DNA from: Burkholderia sp. 4M9327F10 | GTDB taxonomy: Bacteria > Pseudomonadota > Gammaproteobacteria > Burkholderiales > Burkholderiaceae | Assembly: GCF_005503145.1 (NCBI RefSeq) | Contig: NZ_SCNV01000047.1 | Location: 1-64,000 of the forward strand | Length of the DNA stretch: 64,000 bases | Reading direction: 5' to 3' | Part shown: piece after piece, positions 1-8,386 of the stretch | Layout of the letters: each line of letters begins with the position of its first letter | How positions within the stretch are numbered: position 1 is the stretch's first letter | Translations under genes and position numbers: made by a program | The notes under the pieces: generated by a model | Seen by the model: only the letters and a program-made list of their open reading frames with translations | Told to the model about the DNA's origin: nothing | Databases searched by the model: none

Positions 1-71
1 CCCCGCTCCATCTCCCTCTACGCCCCCCGCTCCGCCTTATCTGGCGGCCCTGAGCGGATTAGCCGCCAATC

Positions 72-113
72 CGAAATAGTCATTTCGCACTATCGATACA
101 AAGTTTCGATAGT
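72..113. promoter_or_regulatory. Two tandem inverted repeats upstream of first secreted-protein gene
   Basis: CGAAAT (72-77) pairs with ATTTCG (82-87). Directly after it ACTATCGA (89-96) pairs with TCGATAGT (106-113). A TATACA box follows at 119-124. The arrangement suggests an operator overlapping the promoter of the gene at 222. The binding protein cannot be named from this sequence. Confidence 0.35.
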
Positions 114-221
114 TGGGGTATACACTGCCTCCATCGACGTTGCAGACACACCAGAGAAACCTCACCGGCCCCTGTCGCGACGCCTCCCTGAGTTGAAGTC
201 GAAACGTATATGGAGTCCATC

Positions 222-491
222 ATGAAGACCAAGTTCGTTGCTGCTCTGCTGGTTGCCGCTTCCGCCACCTTCGCTGTCCCTGCTTTCGCGAGCGGCTATG
301 GTCCGGCGCCGTTCTATCGCCCGGCAGTCGGCGCCCCTGCATCGCAACAAGGCCAGAGCGCACAGACGGTTGCCGCGGAACGTGCCAATGCGAATGCCAA
401 CAGCTCGTATGGCGGCGTAGCGGACCAAACTTCGCAATCGGGTTCGCGTGAACCGGCTAGCGGCCCGCGTTCGGTGTTCTTCGGTCACTAA
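222..491 (+). CDS. Small exported protein, probable divergent DUF4148-like
   Basis: Predicted 89-residue protein of unknown role. It starts with a clear Sec signal peptide (MKTKF, then an Ala/Val-rich core ending near AFA-SG), so the mature protein of roughly 68 residues should be periplasmic. I chose the ATG at 222, not the one at 210, because GGAG at 212-215 is correctly spaced for 222. It lies 70 bp upstream of a DUF4148 gene on the same strand. Both mature proteins are rich in Ala, Gln and Ser, and both end in a short hydrophobic stretch followed by Gly-His (VFFGH here, VYVGH in the neighbour). It lacks the LTRAEVRAQL block that marks DUF4148, so it is either a degenerate paralogue or an unrelated small secreted protein. 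Confidence 0.7.
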   Translation: MKTKFVAALLVAASATFAVPAFASGYGPAPFYRPAVGAPASQQGQSAQTVAAERANANANSSYGGVADQTSQSGSREPASGPRSVFFGH

Positions 492-561
492 GCCGCGCTC
501 ACCAGTTTAAGAAACGTGCTGTTAGCAAGCCCCAAAAAATAATCTTCGGAGGTCAAATATC

Positions 562-891
562 ATGAAATCGCTCATTCAAGCTGTTGCTATTGCCGCTGTT
601 CTCGCTACCCCGGTAGCTTCGTTTGCCCAGTCGAACCAGCCGCTGACGCGCGCGGAAGTGCGTGCACAACTGGTGCAGATCGAGCAGGCCGGTTATTCGC
701 CCGCCCGCGGCCGTGACCCGTACTACCCGACCGACATCCAGGCTGCCGAAGCACGCGTTGCTGCGCAAAACGGCGCCGCGCAAGCCGAAACCACCGGCTA
801 CGGTGCCGCGACAAACGGTAGCTCGCAGTCCGGTCAACGTGCGGAAGTCAGCGTCAGCTCGTACTCGGCGCCTGTCTACGTCGGCCATTAA
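562..891 (+). CDS. DUF4148 family small periplasmic protein
   Basis: Predicted 109-residue exported protein of unknown function. A signal peptide (about residues 1-22, ending SFAQ) is followed by the DUF4148 signature LTRAEVRAQL and a YYPTDIQAAEARV segment typical of this family, which is expanded in Burkholderia and Paraburkholderia. A GGAGG Shine-Dalgarno precedes the ATG. It may be cotranscribed with the secreted protein at 222-491 and is followed by two hairpin terminators. Family membership is seen in the sequence. The cellular role is unknown, although relatives are often abundant and stress-regulated. Confidence 0.85.
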   Translation: MKSLIQAVAIAAVLATPVASFAQSNQPLTRAEVRAQLVQIEQAGYSPARGRDPYYPTDIQAAEARVAAQNGAAQAETTGYGAATNGSSQSGQRAEVSVSSYSAPVYVGH

Positions 892-940
892 TCGGATCGC
901 TGCTTGAGTCAGGGCCGGTTTAACGGCTCGCCATAACGAA

Positions 941-973
941 ACAGGCCCGCGCTCACCGTACACGCGGGCCTGT
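941..973 (+). terminator. Hairpin downstream of DUF4148 gene
   Basis: An 11-bp stem, ACAGGCCCGCG at 941-951 pairing with CGCGGGCCTGT at 963-973, lies 50 bp after the DUF4148 stop. Only a short T-containing tail follows, so it is a weak terminator or an mRNA 3' end stabiliser. Confidence 0.5.
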
Positions 974-1016
974 TTGCCTATACCGAACTCCTCCGTCACC
1001 AGATGCCTGGTGACTT

Positions 1017-1046
1017 TGCCCAGCACTCGATAGCTGGGCATTTTTT
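1017..1046 (+). terminator. Rho-independent terminator for the DUF4148 genes
   Basis: TGCCCAGC (1017-1024) pairs with GCTGGGCA (1033-1040) and is followed directly by six T residues (1041-1046). The T-run is on the plus strand only, so it ends the plus-strand transcript and not kgtP. Confidence 0.8.
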
Positions 1047-1105
1047 GTTGTGTTTCGTTGTCAAGCGGGGACGTACGTACGCGGATCGCCCCCACTCCGC
1101 GCCTA

Positions 1106-2410
1106 TCAAGGCTCGTTGCGCAGATACCCCACCTTCGCCGGATCGCGCATTCGCAGCGACACCAGACCGGCAATCGCACACAGCGCCGTCACGTACCAGT
1201 AGAACATCGATTCGCTGCCCACCGACTTGAGCCACAACGCCACATACTCGGCCGAGCCGCCGAAGATCGCGTTGGCAACCGCATACGACAAACCCACGCC
1301 CAAGGCGCGCACTTGCGGCGGGAACATCTCGGCCTTGATCAGGCCGCTGATCGAGGTATAAAAGCTGACAATCGCCAGCGCCAGCACGACGAGGCCAAAG
1401 GCCGCATAAGGACTCGCCACGTCCTTGAGCGCATGCAGCAGCGGCACGGTGCCAACGGTCGCGAACAGGCCGAAGAAGATCATCGACTGCCGGCGCCCGA
1501 TCCTGTCGGACAGCGCACCGAACAGTGGCTGCATCAACATGTAGACGAACAGCGCCGCCGTCATCACGTTGCTGGCGGTCTTCGCGTGCATGCCCGCCGT
1601 GTTGACCAGATACTTCTGCATATAGGTCGTGAACGTATAGAAGATCAGCGAGCCACCCGCGGTGAAGCCGAGCACGGTCAGAAACGCGCCCTTATGCGCC
1701 CACAAGCCGCGAATCGTGCCGGCTTCCTGGCTTTTGCGCATCTCGGCGGTGGTGGTTTCTTCCAGCGACTTGCGCAGGTACAACGCCACCAGCGCCGCCA
1801 CCGCGCCGACCACGAACGGAATCCGCCAGCCCCATGCCTTCAGTTCCTCGGTGCTCAGCGCCTGTTGCAGGATCACGAGCACCAGCAAGGCGCACAGTTG
1901 CCCGCCGATCAGCGTCACGTACTGGAACGAGGCGAAAAAGCCGCGCCGCCCTTTGAGCGCAACTTCGCTCATATAGGTCGCGCTGGTGCCGTACTCGCCT
2001 CCCACCGACAAGCCCTGAAACAGCCGCGCCACCAGCAGCAACGCCGGCGCGAGCGCACCGATCTGCGCGTAGGTGGGCAGCACCGCGATCACGAGCGAAC
2101 CGCCGCACATCATGAACACGGACACCAGCATCGCCGTGCGCCGGCCGTGCTTGTCGGCGAGCCGGCCGAAGAACCAGCCGCCGATCGGGCGCATCAGAAA
2201 GCCGGCGGCAAACACGCCGGCGGTGTTGAGCAGTTGCGTGGTCGGATTGCCGCTCGGGAAAAAAGCCGGCGCGAAATACAGCGCGCAGAACGAATAGACG
2301 TAGAAGTCGAACCACTCGACGAGATTGCCCGAAGAGGCGCCGACAATCGCGAAGATGCGGCGCCGCGTGTCGTGCGCGGTGACGATGGCCTGGTCAGTTT
2401 GGTCGGTCAT
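1106..2410 (-). CDS. kgtP: Alpha-ketoglutarate permease (MHS family)
   Basis: A 434-residue inner-membrane symporter that imports 2-oxoglutarate with protons. The sequence is recognisable as KgtP: it carries the blocks SSGNLVEWFDFYVYSF, AGFLMRPIGGW, QGLSVGGEYGTSATYMSEV, the central TFTTYMQKYLVNTAG and the C-terminal YAVANAIFGGSAEYVAL, all characteristic of the enterobacterial permease. Twelve membrane segments are expected. I placed the start at 2410 (MTDQTDQ) because AAGGAA lies 9-10 bases upstream and the longer reading adds 18 residues without family support. The gene is monocistronic, with no regulator beside it. Confidence 0.95.
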   Translation of the reverse strand: MTDQTDQAIVTAHDTRRRIFAIVGASSGNLVEWFDFYVYSFCALYFAPAFFPSGNPTTQLLNTAGVFAAGFLMRPIGGWFFGRLADKHGRRTAMLVSVFMMCGGSLVIAVLPTYAQIGALAPALLLVARLFQGLSVGGEYGTSATYMSEVALKGRRGFFASFQYVTLIGGQLCALLVLVILQQALSTEELKAWGWRIPFVVGAVAALVALYLRKSLEETTTAEMRKSQEAGTIRGLWAHKGAFLTVLGFTAGGSLIFYTFTTYMQKYLVNTAGMHAKTASNVMTAALFVYMLMQPLFGALSDRIGRRQSMIFFGLFATVGTVPLLHALKDVASPYAAFGLVVLALAIVSFYTSISGLIKAEMFPPQVRALGVGLSYAVANAIFGGSAEYVALWLKSVGSESMFYWYVTALCAIAGLVSLRMRDPAKVGYLRNEP

Positions 2411-2575
2411 GCAGTGTCGTTCCTTGACGTGGACAGAAAATAGCGGTCGTGGCGCCGCCTTCACGTTGCGCTCTCTTCGCGCGTGCCGAATTCTACATAA
2501 ATGAAAGCTTTTGTGATGGTATTTGTCGGGTAAACGTTAGGTTAGACGTGGCCGGCCGTGCTCAACGCGCCCAAT

Positions 2576-2603
2576 AAAAAAGCCAGCCCGAAGGCTGGCT
2601 TTT
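2576..2603 (-). terminator. Terminator of the prkA-yeaH-spoVR operon
   Basis: AGCCAGCC (2581-2588) pairs with GGCTGGCT (2593-2600) around a CGAA loop. On the minus strand the stem is followed by a U-run (five A residues at 2576-2580 on the plus strand). It lies about 26 bp after the spoVR stop. Confidence 0.85.
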
Positions 2604-2628
2604 GAGGTCGCTCGCGACGCGGGCCGGA

Positions 2629-4350
2629 TCAGAGACGCACCGCCGGCGGGACATAGCGGCACTCGTAGCGCTTTCTGACCGTGCCGTTTTCATCGACGCT
2701 CTCCAGATACACGTCGAACTGCCATAGCCGCGCCATATGCTTGAGCACCTCGTCGCTGTCGTTGGACAGGTGGCGGTTGTCGCTCATGAAATGCCGCAGC
2801 GTCAGACTGCGGTCGCCGCGCGTATTGACCGACCATACCTGGATGTTCGGCTCGCGATGATGCATGTCGTACTGCCGCGACAGCGCCTGGCGCACGTACT
2901 GATAGCCGCTGTCGTCGTGAATCGCGGAGACTTCGAGCGCATCGCGCATATCGTCGTCCAGCACCGAGAAAAGCCGCATTTCGCGGATCAGATGCGGGGA
3001 CAGATACTGCGCCACAAAGCTCTCGTCCTTGAAATTCCTCATCGCGTAGTGCAGCGACTGCAGCCAGGAGCTGCCGGCCAGTTCCGGGAACCACCTGCGG
3101 TCCTCGTCGGTTGGGTTCTCGCAGATGCGGCGAATATCGCTCATCATCGAAAAGCCCAGCGCGTAGGGATTGATACCGCTGTAATACGGCTTGGTGACGG
3201 GCGGCTGATAGACGACGTTGCTGTGCGAATGGAGAAACTCCATCATGAAGCCGTCTTCCAGCTTGCCCTGGTTATACAGCGTGTTGAGCAGCGTGTAGTG
3301 CCAGAAGGTTGCCCAGCCTTCGTTCATCACCTGGGTCTGACGCTGCGGATAGAAATACTGGCCGATCTTGCGCACGATGCGGATCACCTCGCGCTCCCAC
3401 GGCTCCAGCAATGGCGCGTTCTTTTCCGCGAAGTACAGCAGGTTCTCCTGCGGCTCGGGCGGATAGCGGTCGTCGGTTTCTTCCGGCAGCGGCGTCTGCC
3501 TCGTCGGCAAGGTGCGCCACAATTCGTTCACCTGTGACTGCAGATACGCCTCGCGCTCGCGGCGCGCCGCGGACTCCTTTTCCAGCGAAAGTTTTTGCGG
3601 CCGCTTGTAACGGTCCACACCGTAATTCATCAGCGCGTGGCACGAGTCGAGCAGTTCCTCCACCCGGTCGAGGCCGAAGCGCTCCTCGCACTCCGCAATG
3701 TAGTTCTTGGCGTAGACGAGGTAATCGATGATGGCGTGCGCATCCGTCCACAGCTTGAACAGATAGTTGCCCTTGAAAAACGAGTTGTGGCCGTAGGCCG
3801 CATGCGCGATGACGAGCGCCTGCATCGTCATCGTGTTCTCTTCCATCAGATACGCGATGCAAGGGTTCGAGTTGATGACGATCTCGTACGCGAGGCCCAT
3901 TTGCCCGCGACGGTAGCTTTTCTCGGTAGATAGAAAATGTTTGCCGAACGACCAGTGCCGGTAGTTGACCGGCATGCCGACGGACGCATAGGCATCCATC
4001 ATCTGTTCGGCGCTGATGAGTTCGAGCTGGATCGGATAGACGTCAAGCTCATATTGCTCCGCAACACGGGCAATATGCGTGTCGTATTCCTCGATCAGCT
4101 CAAAGGTCCAGTCGGACGGGCACGGCAATGGCCGCCTGTCGGCTACGTTCATACGGACTTCCCTTTGCCCTTCTGCGGGCGTTCCGGTGTGTCCCCGTGC
4201 TGCTGCAGCATCATCAAGACCCGCTCCCGCGTCAACGGCCCCAATTTCAGCCGCTGCGGCTTCGGCATGCCCGGATTGCTGCTTCGGCACGCCTTTGTTG
4301 CGCTCCGGCTGATAGCCGCGCGCCTCATTATGCAGATGTTTGGTGCTCAT
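2629..4350 (-). CDS. spoVR: SpoVR family protein (YcgB type)
   Basis: Last gene of the prkA-yeaH-spoVR operon. Proteins of this family accompany the PrkA kinase in stress and stationary-phase operons, but their biochemical role is unknown. The core matches the family closely (SVGMPVNYRHWSFGKHF, YEIVINSNPCIAYLMEENT, HAAYGHNSFFKGNYLF). The reading frame opens at 4350, overlapping the yeaH stop by ATGA, which suggests translational coupling and gives 573 residues. Residues 1-66 are an Ala-rich extension not present in the enterobacterial protein. A second ATG at 4152 (MNVADRR) matches the usual family start and has its own AAGGGAAG Shine-Dalgarno, giving 507 residues. Either or both starts may be used. 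Confidence 0.93.
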   Translation of the reverse strand: MSTKHLHNEARGYQPERNKGVPKQQSGHAEAAAAEIGAVDAGAGLDDAAAARGHTGTPAEGQREVRMNVADRRPLPCPSDWTFELIEEYDTHIARVAEQYELDVYPIQLELISAEQMMDAYASVGMPVNYRHWSFGKHFLSTEKSYRRGQMGLAYEIVINSNPCIAYLMEENTMTMQALVIAHAAYGHNSFFKGNYLFKLWTDAHAIIDYLVYAKNYIAECEERFGLDRVEELLDSCHALMNYGVDRYKRPQKLSLEKESAARREREAYLQSQVNELWRTLPTRQTPLPEETDDRYPPEPQENLLYFAEKNAPLLEPWEREVIRIVRKIGQYFYPQRQTQVMNEGWATFWHYTLLNTLYNQGKLEDGFMMEFLHSHSNVVYQPPVTKPYYSGINPYALGFSMMSDIRRICENPTDEDRRWFPELAGSSWLQSLHYAMRNFKDESFVAQYLSPHLIREMRLFSVLDDDMRDALEVSAIHDDSGYQYVRQALSRQYDMHHREPNIQVWSVNTRGDRSLTLRHFMSDNRHLSNDSDEVLKHMARLWQFDVYLESVDENGTVRKRYECRYVPPAVRL

Positions 4351-5618
4351 GATGACGCCACCTGCTTTTCAAACAACTCCCGGAACACTGGATAGATGTC
4401 GGCGGCCGTTTCGACCTTCTTCATCGCCATATGCGGCTGGGATAGCGCGAGTTGCGCGTATTCGAGCCACAGGTTCTGCTCTTCGGGCGTTACCTGAATA
4501 TACGCAAAATAGCGCACCTTCTCGAGAATGTCATCTGCGAGGATTTTGCGGCATTTGGGCGAATCGTCGGTCCAGTTGTCCCCGTCCGAGGCCTGGGCGC
4601 CGTAAATGTTCCACTCGGTGGGCGAATAACGCTCCTCCATGACCTTTTTCATCAGCTCCAGCGCGCTCGACACCACCGTGCCGCCGCTTTCCGTCGAATG
4701 GAAAAAGGTGTCTTCATCGACCTCCTCGGCACGCGTGTGGTGGCGAATGAAAACCACCTCGATACGTTCGTAATTGCGCTTGAGGAACAGGTACAGCAGG
4801 ATGAAGAAGCGCTTGGCGAGATCCTTGCGCTGCTCGTCCATCGAACCCGAGACGTCCATCAGGCAGAACATGACCGCCTGGCTCGACGGCTGCGGCTGCT
4901 TGACGCGGTTCACGTAACGCAGGTCGAACGGATCGATGAACGGGATGCGCCAGATGCGCCCGCGCAGATGATGGATTTCCTCCTCGAGCGCCTTGATCTC
5001 GTCGCGCCGGTCGGCAGGGTCGGCCTTCATCACTTCGAGCTGGCGCTCGAGTTCATGCAGCTCGTTGACAAGCGGCGCGCCGAGCGCAATGCGCCGACCG
5101 AGCGCGCTACGCAGCGAACGGACCACGTCGATGTTGTTGGGGGTGCCTTCGGCTGCCCAGCCGGCTCGAATACTCTTCCAGGTAGGAACCGCCAGCAGAT
5201 GGGTTTTTACGAGGCGCGGCAGTTCGAGGTCGTCGAAGAAGTACTGCATGAATTCTTCGCGGCTCAGTTCGAACACGAAGTCGTCCTGACCCTCGCCTTC
5301 GTTGCTGGCCTGGTTGCCGCCGCCTCCGCCGCCCCCGCCTTGAGGGCGCGGAATCTTGTCGCCGCGGATATAGTCGGCGTTGCCCGGGTGCACCATCTCA
5401 CGCTTGCCGCCAGGACCATGGCGGAAGGACGGCTCCGCAATGTCCTTGCGCGGAATCGTGATGCTCTGGGTGTTCTGGATATCCTTGATGCTACGGTCGC
5501 GCACCGCTTCCGAGACGGCACGGCGAATATAGTTTTTGACACGACGCAAGAAGCGTTCGCGGTTTGCAATACTTTTGTTCTTGCCAGCTAACCTGCGGTC
5601 GATGATTTGATGAAGCAC
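4347..5618 (-). CDS. yeaH: YeaH / DUF444 protein with von Willebrand A domain
   Basis: A 423-residue UPF0229 (DUF444) protein. The N-terminal third is basic, with a poly-Gly run at residues 94-101. The C-terminal half is a VWA-like domain with the MIDAS motif DVSGSM at 255-260, which is expected to bind a divalent metal and mediate protein contacts. It starts with GTG, preceded by GGGAG at a good distance. It lies between prkA and spoVR in the conserved order. In enterobacteria this operon is induced by nitrogen limitation and stationary phase; whether that holds here cannot be read from the sequence. The identification is firm, the molecular function is not established. Confidence 0.94.
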   Translation of the reverse strand: MLHQIIDRRLAGKNKSIANRERFLRRVKNYIRRAVSEAVRDRSIKDIQNTQSITIPRKDIAEPSFRHGPGGKREMVHPGNADYIRGDKIPRPQGGGGGGGGNQASNEGEGQDDFVFELSREEFMQYFFDDLELPRLVKTHLLAVPTWKSIRAGWAAEGTPNNIDVVRSLRSALGRRIALGAPLVNELHELERQLEVMKADPADRRDEIKALEEEIHHLRGRIWRIPFIDPFDLRYVNRVKQPQPSSQAVMFCLMDVSGSMDEQRKDLAKRFFILLYLFLKRNYERIEVVFIRHHTRAEEVDEDTFFHSTESGGTVVSSALELMKKVMEERYSPTEWNIYGAQASDGDNWTDDSPKCRKILADDILEKVRYFAYIQVTPEEQNLWLEYAQLALSQPHMAMKKVETAADIYPVFRELFEKQVASS

Positions 5619-5635
5619 ATCCGGTCTCCCGTGTC

Positions 5636-5669
5636 GACCGGAGTCAGCGCTTTAGTGCTTACTCCGGTC
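5636..5669. other. Hairpin between prkA and yeaH
   Basis: GACCGGAGT (5636-5644) pairs with ACTCCGGTC (5661-5669), and the loop itself contains AGCGC/GTGCT complementarity. It lies just upstream of the yeaH Shine-Dalgarno, so it could shield or position yeaH translation, or process the prkA-yeaH message. Confidence 0.45.
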
Positions 5670-5780
5670 TCATGCAGCGCCTTCAATTTCGGGTGCGCGA
5701 GACGCAGGTTGCAAACACACGCAGCAATTGCACGTGCGCAACAGCAACGCTATGTCCATGCCACTTGCGCCTCGCAAGGT

Positions 5781-5805
5781 GCCCGCGCAGTCTCCTTGCG
5801 CGGGC
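5781..5805. other. Second hairpin in the prkA-yeaH gap
   Basis: GCCCGCGC (5781-5788) pairs with GCGCGGGC (5798-5805), 27 bp downstream of the prkA stop on the minus strand. No U-run follows, so it is more likely an mRNA-stabilising or attenuating hairpin than a full terminator. Confidence 0.45.
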
Positions 5806-5831
5806 GGCACGCCACAAGTTTCATGAGCAGG

Positions 5832-7754
5832 TCACGATGACTTGCGCACGCGCAGATACCAGTCGCACAACAGTCGCACCTGCTTGGGCGTGTAGCCCTT
5901 CGCGACCATCCGGTTGACGAAGTCTTCGTGCTTGCGCTGTTCCTCCGCCGACCCTTTAGCGTTGAACGAAATCACCGGCAAAAGTTCTTCCGTGTTCGAG
6001 AACATCTTCTTTTCGATCACGACGCGCAGCTTCTCATAGCTGATCCACGCCGGGTTCTTGCCTGCGTTCGCAGCACGCGCGCGCAGCACGAAGTTGACGA
6101 TCTCGTTGCGGAAGTCCTTCGGATTGCTAATGCCCGCCGGTTTCTCGATCTTCTCCAGTTCCGCATTCAGCGAGGCGCGGTCGAAACTCTCGCCGGTGTC
6201 GTGATCGCGGAACTCCTGGTCCTGAATCCAGAAGTCGGCGTAAGTGACATAGCGATCGAAGATGTTCTGCCCGTACTCCGAATACGATTCCAGATAAGCG
6301 GTCTGAATCTCCTTGCCGATAAACTCTGCGTAGCGCGAGGCCAACACGTCCTTGATAAAAGACAGGTACTTCTGCTCGGTTTCCGGCGGGAACTGCTCGC
6401 GCTCGATCTGCTGTTCGAGCACGTACATCAGATGCACCGGATTCGCTGCAACCTCGGTCGAGTCGAAGTTGAACACGCGCGAGAGAATCTTGAACGCGAA
6501 GCGCGTCGACACACCGGTCATGCCTTCGTCGACGCCGGCGAAGTCGCGATACTCCTGATACGACTTGGCTTTCGGATCGGTGTCCTTGAGATTCTCGCCG
6601 TCATAGACCTGCATCTTCGAGAACAGGCTGGAGTTTTCCGGCTCCTGCAAGCGGGTCAACACCGACATCTGCGCCATCATCTTCAGCGTGCCGGGCGCGC
6701 ACACGGCGCTTGCCAGCGAAGAGTTGCGCAACAGCTTCTCGTAGATCTTGATCTCTTCCGAATAGCGCAGGCAGTAAGGCACCTTGACGACGAAGATCCG
6801 GTCGAGCAGTGCCTCGTTGTTGCGGTTATTGCGGAATGCTTTCCATTCAGATTCGTTCGAGTGGGCGAGAATCACGCCGTCGAACGGAATCGCACCGAAA
6901 CCTTCCGTGCCCTTGAAGTTGCCTTCCTGGGTCGCGGTCAGCAACGGGTGCAGGACCTTGATCGGCGCCTTGAACATTTCGACGAATTCGAGCAAGCCCT
7001 GATTCGCGAGGCACAGGCCACCGGAGTAGCTGTAGGCGTCAGCGTCATCCTGGGCATATTGCTCGAGCTTGCGGATATCGACCTTACCGACCAGCGACGA
7101 AATGTCCTGATTGTTTTCGTCACCCGGCTCGGTCTTGGCAATCCCGATCTGCCGCAGGATGGAAGGATAGCGGCGCACCACACGGAACTTGCGGATGTCA
7201 CCGTTGTACTCGTGCAGCCGTTTGACGGCCCACGGGCTGAGGATGCTTTTCAGGTAGCGGCGTGGAATGCCGTACTGTTCTTCGAGGATCGGACCGTCTT
7301 CGTCATAGTCGAACAGACCTAGCGGCGACTCGTTGACCGGCGAGCCCTTGATCGCGTAGAACGGTACGCGCTCCATGAGTTGCTTCAGACGTTCCGCGAT
7401 CGACGATTTGCCGCCGCCGACCGGCCCCAGCAAATACAGAATCTGTTTCTTTTCTTCGAGCCCCTGGGCCGAATGCCGGAAGTACGCGACCACCTGCTCG
7501 ATCACTTCTTCCATTCCGTAGAACTCACGGAATGCGGGGTATACCTTGATGACCTTGTTCGCGAAGATCCGCGACAGGCGCGGGTCGTTGCGAGTGTCGA
7601 TCTGTTCGGGTTCTCCGATTGCCGTCAACATGCGTTCGCCTGCTGTAGCGTACGCGGCGGGATTGTCTTTGCAGAGCGCGAGGTACTCCTCGAGCGAGAG
7701 TTCATCTTCTCGCGTTTTCTCGAAGCGGGTCGCGAAACTGCTGTAGATATCCAT
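5832..7754 (-). CDS. prkA: PrkA-type serine protein kinase / AAA+ protein (YeaG)
   Basis: A 640-residue cytoplasmic protein with an N-terminal AAA+ module and a C-terminal PrkA domain. The Walker A motif GPVGGGKSS is at residues 110-118. Family blocks include the stretch around FYAIKGSPVNESPLGLF and VILAHSNESEWKAF. The length matches the 640-644 residues usual for YeaG/PrkA. It starts with ATG and has a strong GAGGAGG Shine-Dalgarno. It is the first gene of the operon with yeaH and spoVR. Homologues behave as serine/threonine kinases or stress-responsive ATPases in nutrient-limited cells. An inverted repeat lies in its leader (7780-7817). Confidence 0.95.
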   Translation of the reverse strand: MDIYSSFATRFEKTREDELSLEEYLALCKDNPAAYATAGERMLTAIGEPEQIDTRNDPRLSRIFANKVIKVYPAFREFYGMEEVIEQVVAYFRHSAQGLEEKKQILYLLGPVGGGKSSIAERLKQLMERVPFYAIKGSPVNESPLGLFDYDEDGPILEEQYGIPRRYLKSILSPWAVKRLHEYNGDIRKFRVVRRYPSILRQIGIAKTEPGDENNQDISSLVGKVDIRKLEQYAQDDADAYSYSGGLCLANQGLLEFVEMFKAPIKVLHPLLTATQEGNFKGTEGFGAIPFDGVILAHSNESEWKAFRNNRNNEALLDRIFVVKVPYCLRYSEEIKIYEKLLRNSSLASAVCAPGTLKMMAQMSVLTRLQEPENSSLFSKMQVYDGENLKDTDPKAKSYQEYRDFAGVDEGMTGVSTRFAFKILSRVFNFDSTEVAANPVHLMYVLEQQIEREQFPPETEQKYLSFIKDVLASRYAEFIGKEIQTAYLESYSEYGQNIFDRYVTYADFWIQDQEFRDHDTGESFDRASLNAELEKIEKPAGISNPKDFRNEIVNFVLRARAANAGKNPAWISYEKLRVVIEKKMFSNTEELLPVISFNAKGSAEEQRKHEDFVNRMVAKGYTPKQVRLLCDWYLRVRKSS

Positions 7755-7779
7755 GCTACCTCCTCGCCAAAGTCTAGAC

Positions 7780-7817
7780 CGATGTCGTGCGCGGCGCGCT
7801 AATCGGAAACGACATCG
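7780..7817. promoter_or_regulatory. Inverted repeat in the prkA leader
   Basis: CGATGTCGT (7780-7788) and ACGACATCG (7809-7817) form a perfect 9-bp inverted repeat with a 20-nt spacer, 26 bp upstream of the prkA ATG. It could be an operator or a 5'UTR hairpin. The binding factor is unknown. Confidence 0.4.
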
Positions 7818-8386
7818 CTCGAATTCATCCTAAACCCTTTTAAATTTTTTTTCACGGACTACGTGATGAAAATCGTGCCGTGTTGCCCTCCCTACAATCC
7901 TCACTTGGAAACACAGATTCGGTCACCTACAATCTTCGACCGCACTGCCGGTCACGGTGTGCCTCTGCCAGGATCGCGGCAATCTGCTCTGCTCCCATGT
8001 GCGAAACTTCGCTACCTCGGTCGGTACTTCGACCTGCACGTGCACCACGGCGTGTCACGTCCTGCCTTGCACTTTTTTCCTCAACGCGCAGCGAAGCATT
8101 TCCGTGCACAGCGTTGACGCCGTGTTACATGTTTGTGCGCGAGCGATGCTGTTACATGTCGAGCCCCATGACGTTCGTTACTGAAGCATGTGCCGCTGCG
8201 GCACCACTTTCGTTCACGTCGGATCGCAACGGGACGTGCGAGGTATGCGTATCGGCATCCGGTTCACCGATATCCACATCGGCGGCATGGTCGGCCGCGT
8301 ACATAACAGTATGTCGGCGCGACGCGGTTCCGATTTCATAGGTGTATACGGGGAGGCGCGACGGGCGGATGCGTCACGCCGCGGCG
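7818..8386. other. Non-coding region upstream of prkA
   Basis: About 570 bp in which I find no convincing gene on either strand. The short open frames lack Shine-Dalgarno sites and family resemblance. It should hold the prkA promoter near 7830-7910, where an AT-rich tract lies. The 10-mer TGTTACATGT occurs twice (8123-8132 and 8150-8159), 27 bp apart, which could be a repeated protein-binding site. I found no clear sigma-54 element. Confidence 0.5.

Noticed and set aside
1058..2443. 461-codon plus-strand frame opposite kgtP
   Set aside because: Arg/His-rich shadow frame with no Shine-Dalgarno or family resemblance; kgtP is unambiguous on the other strand.
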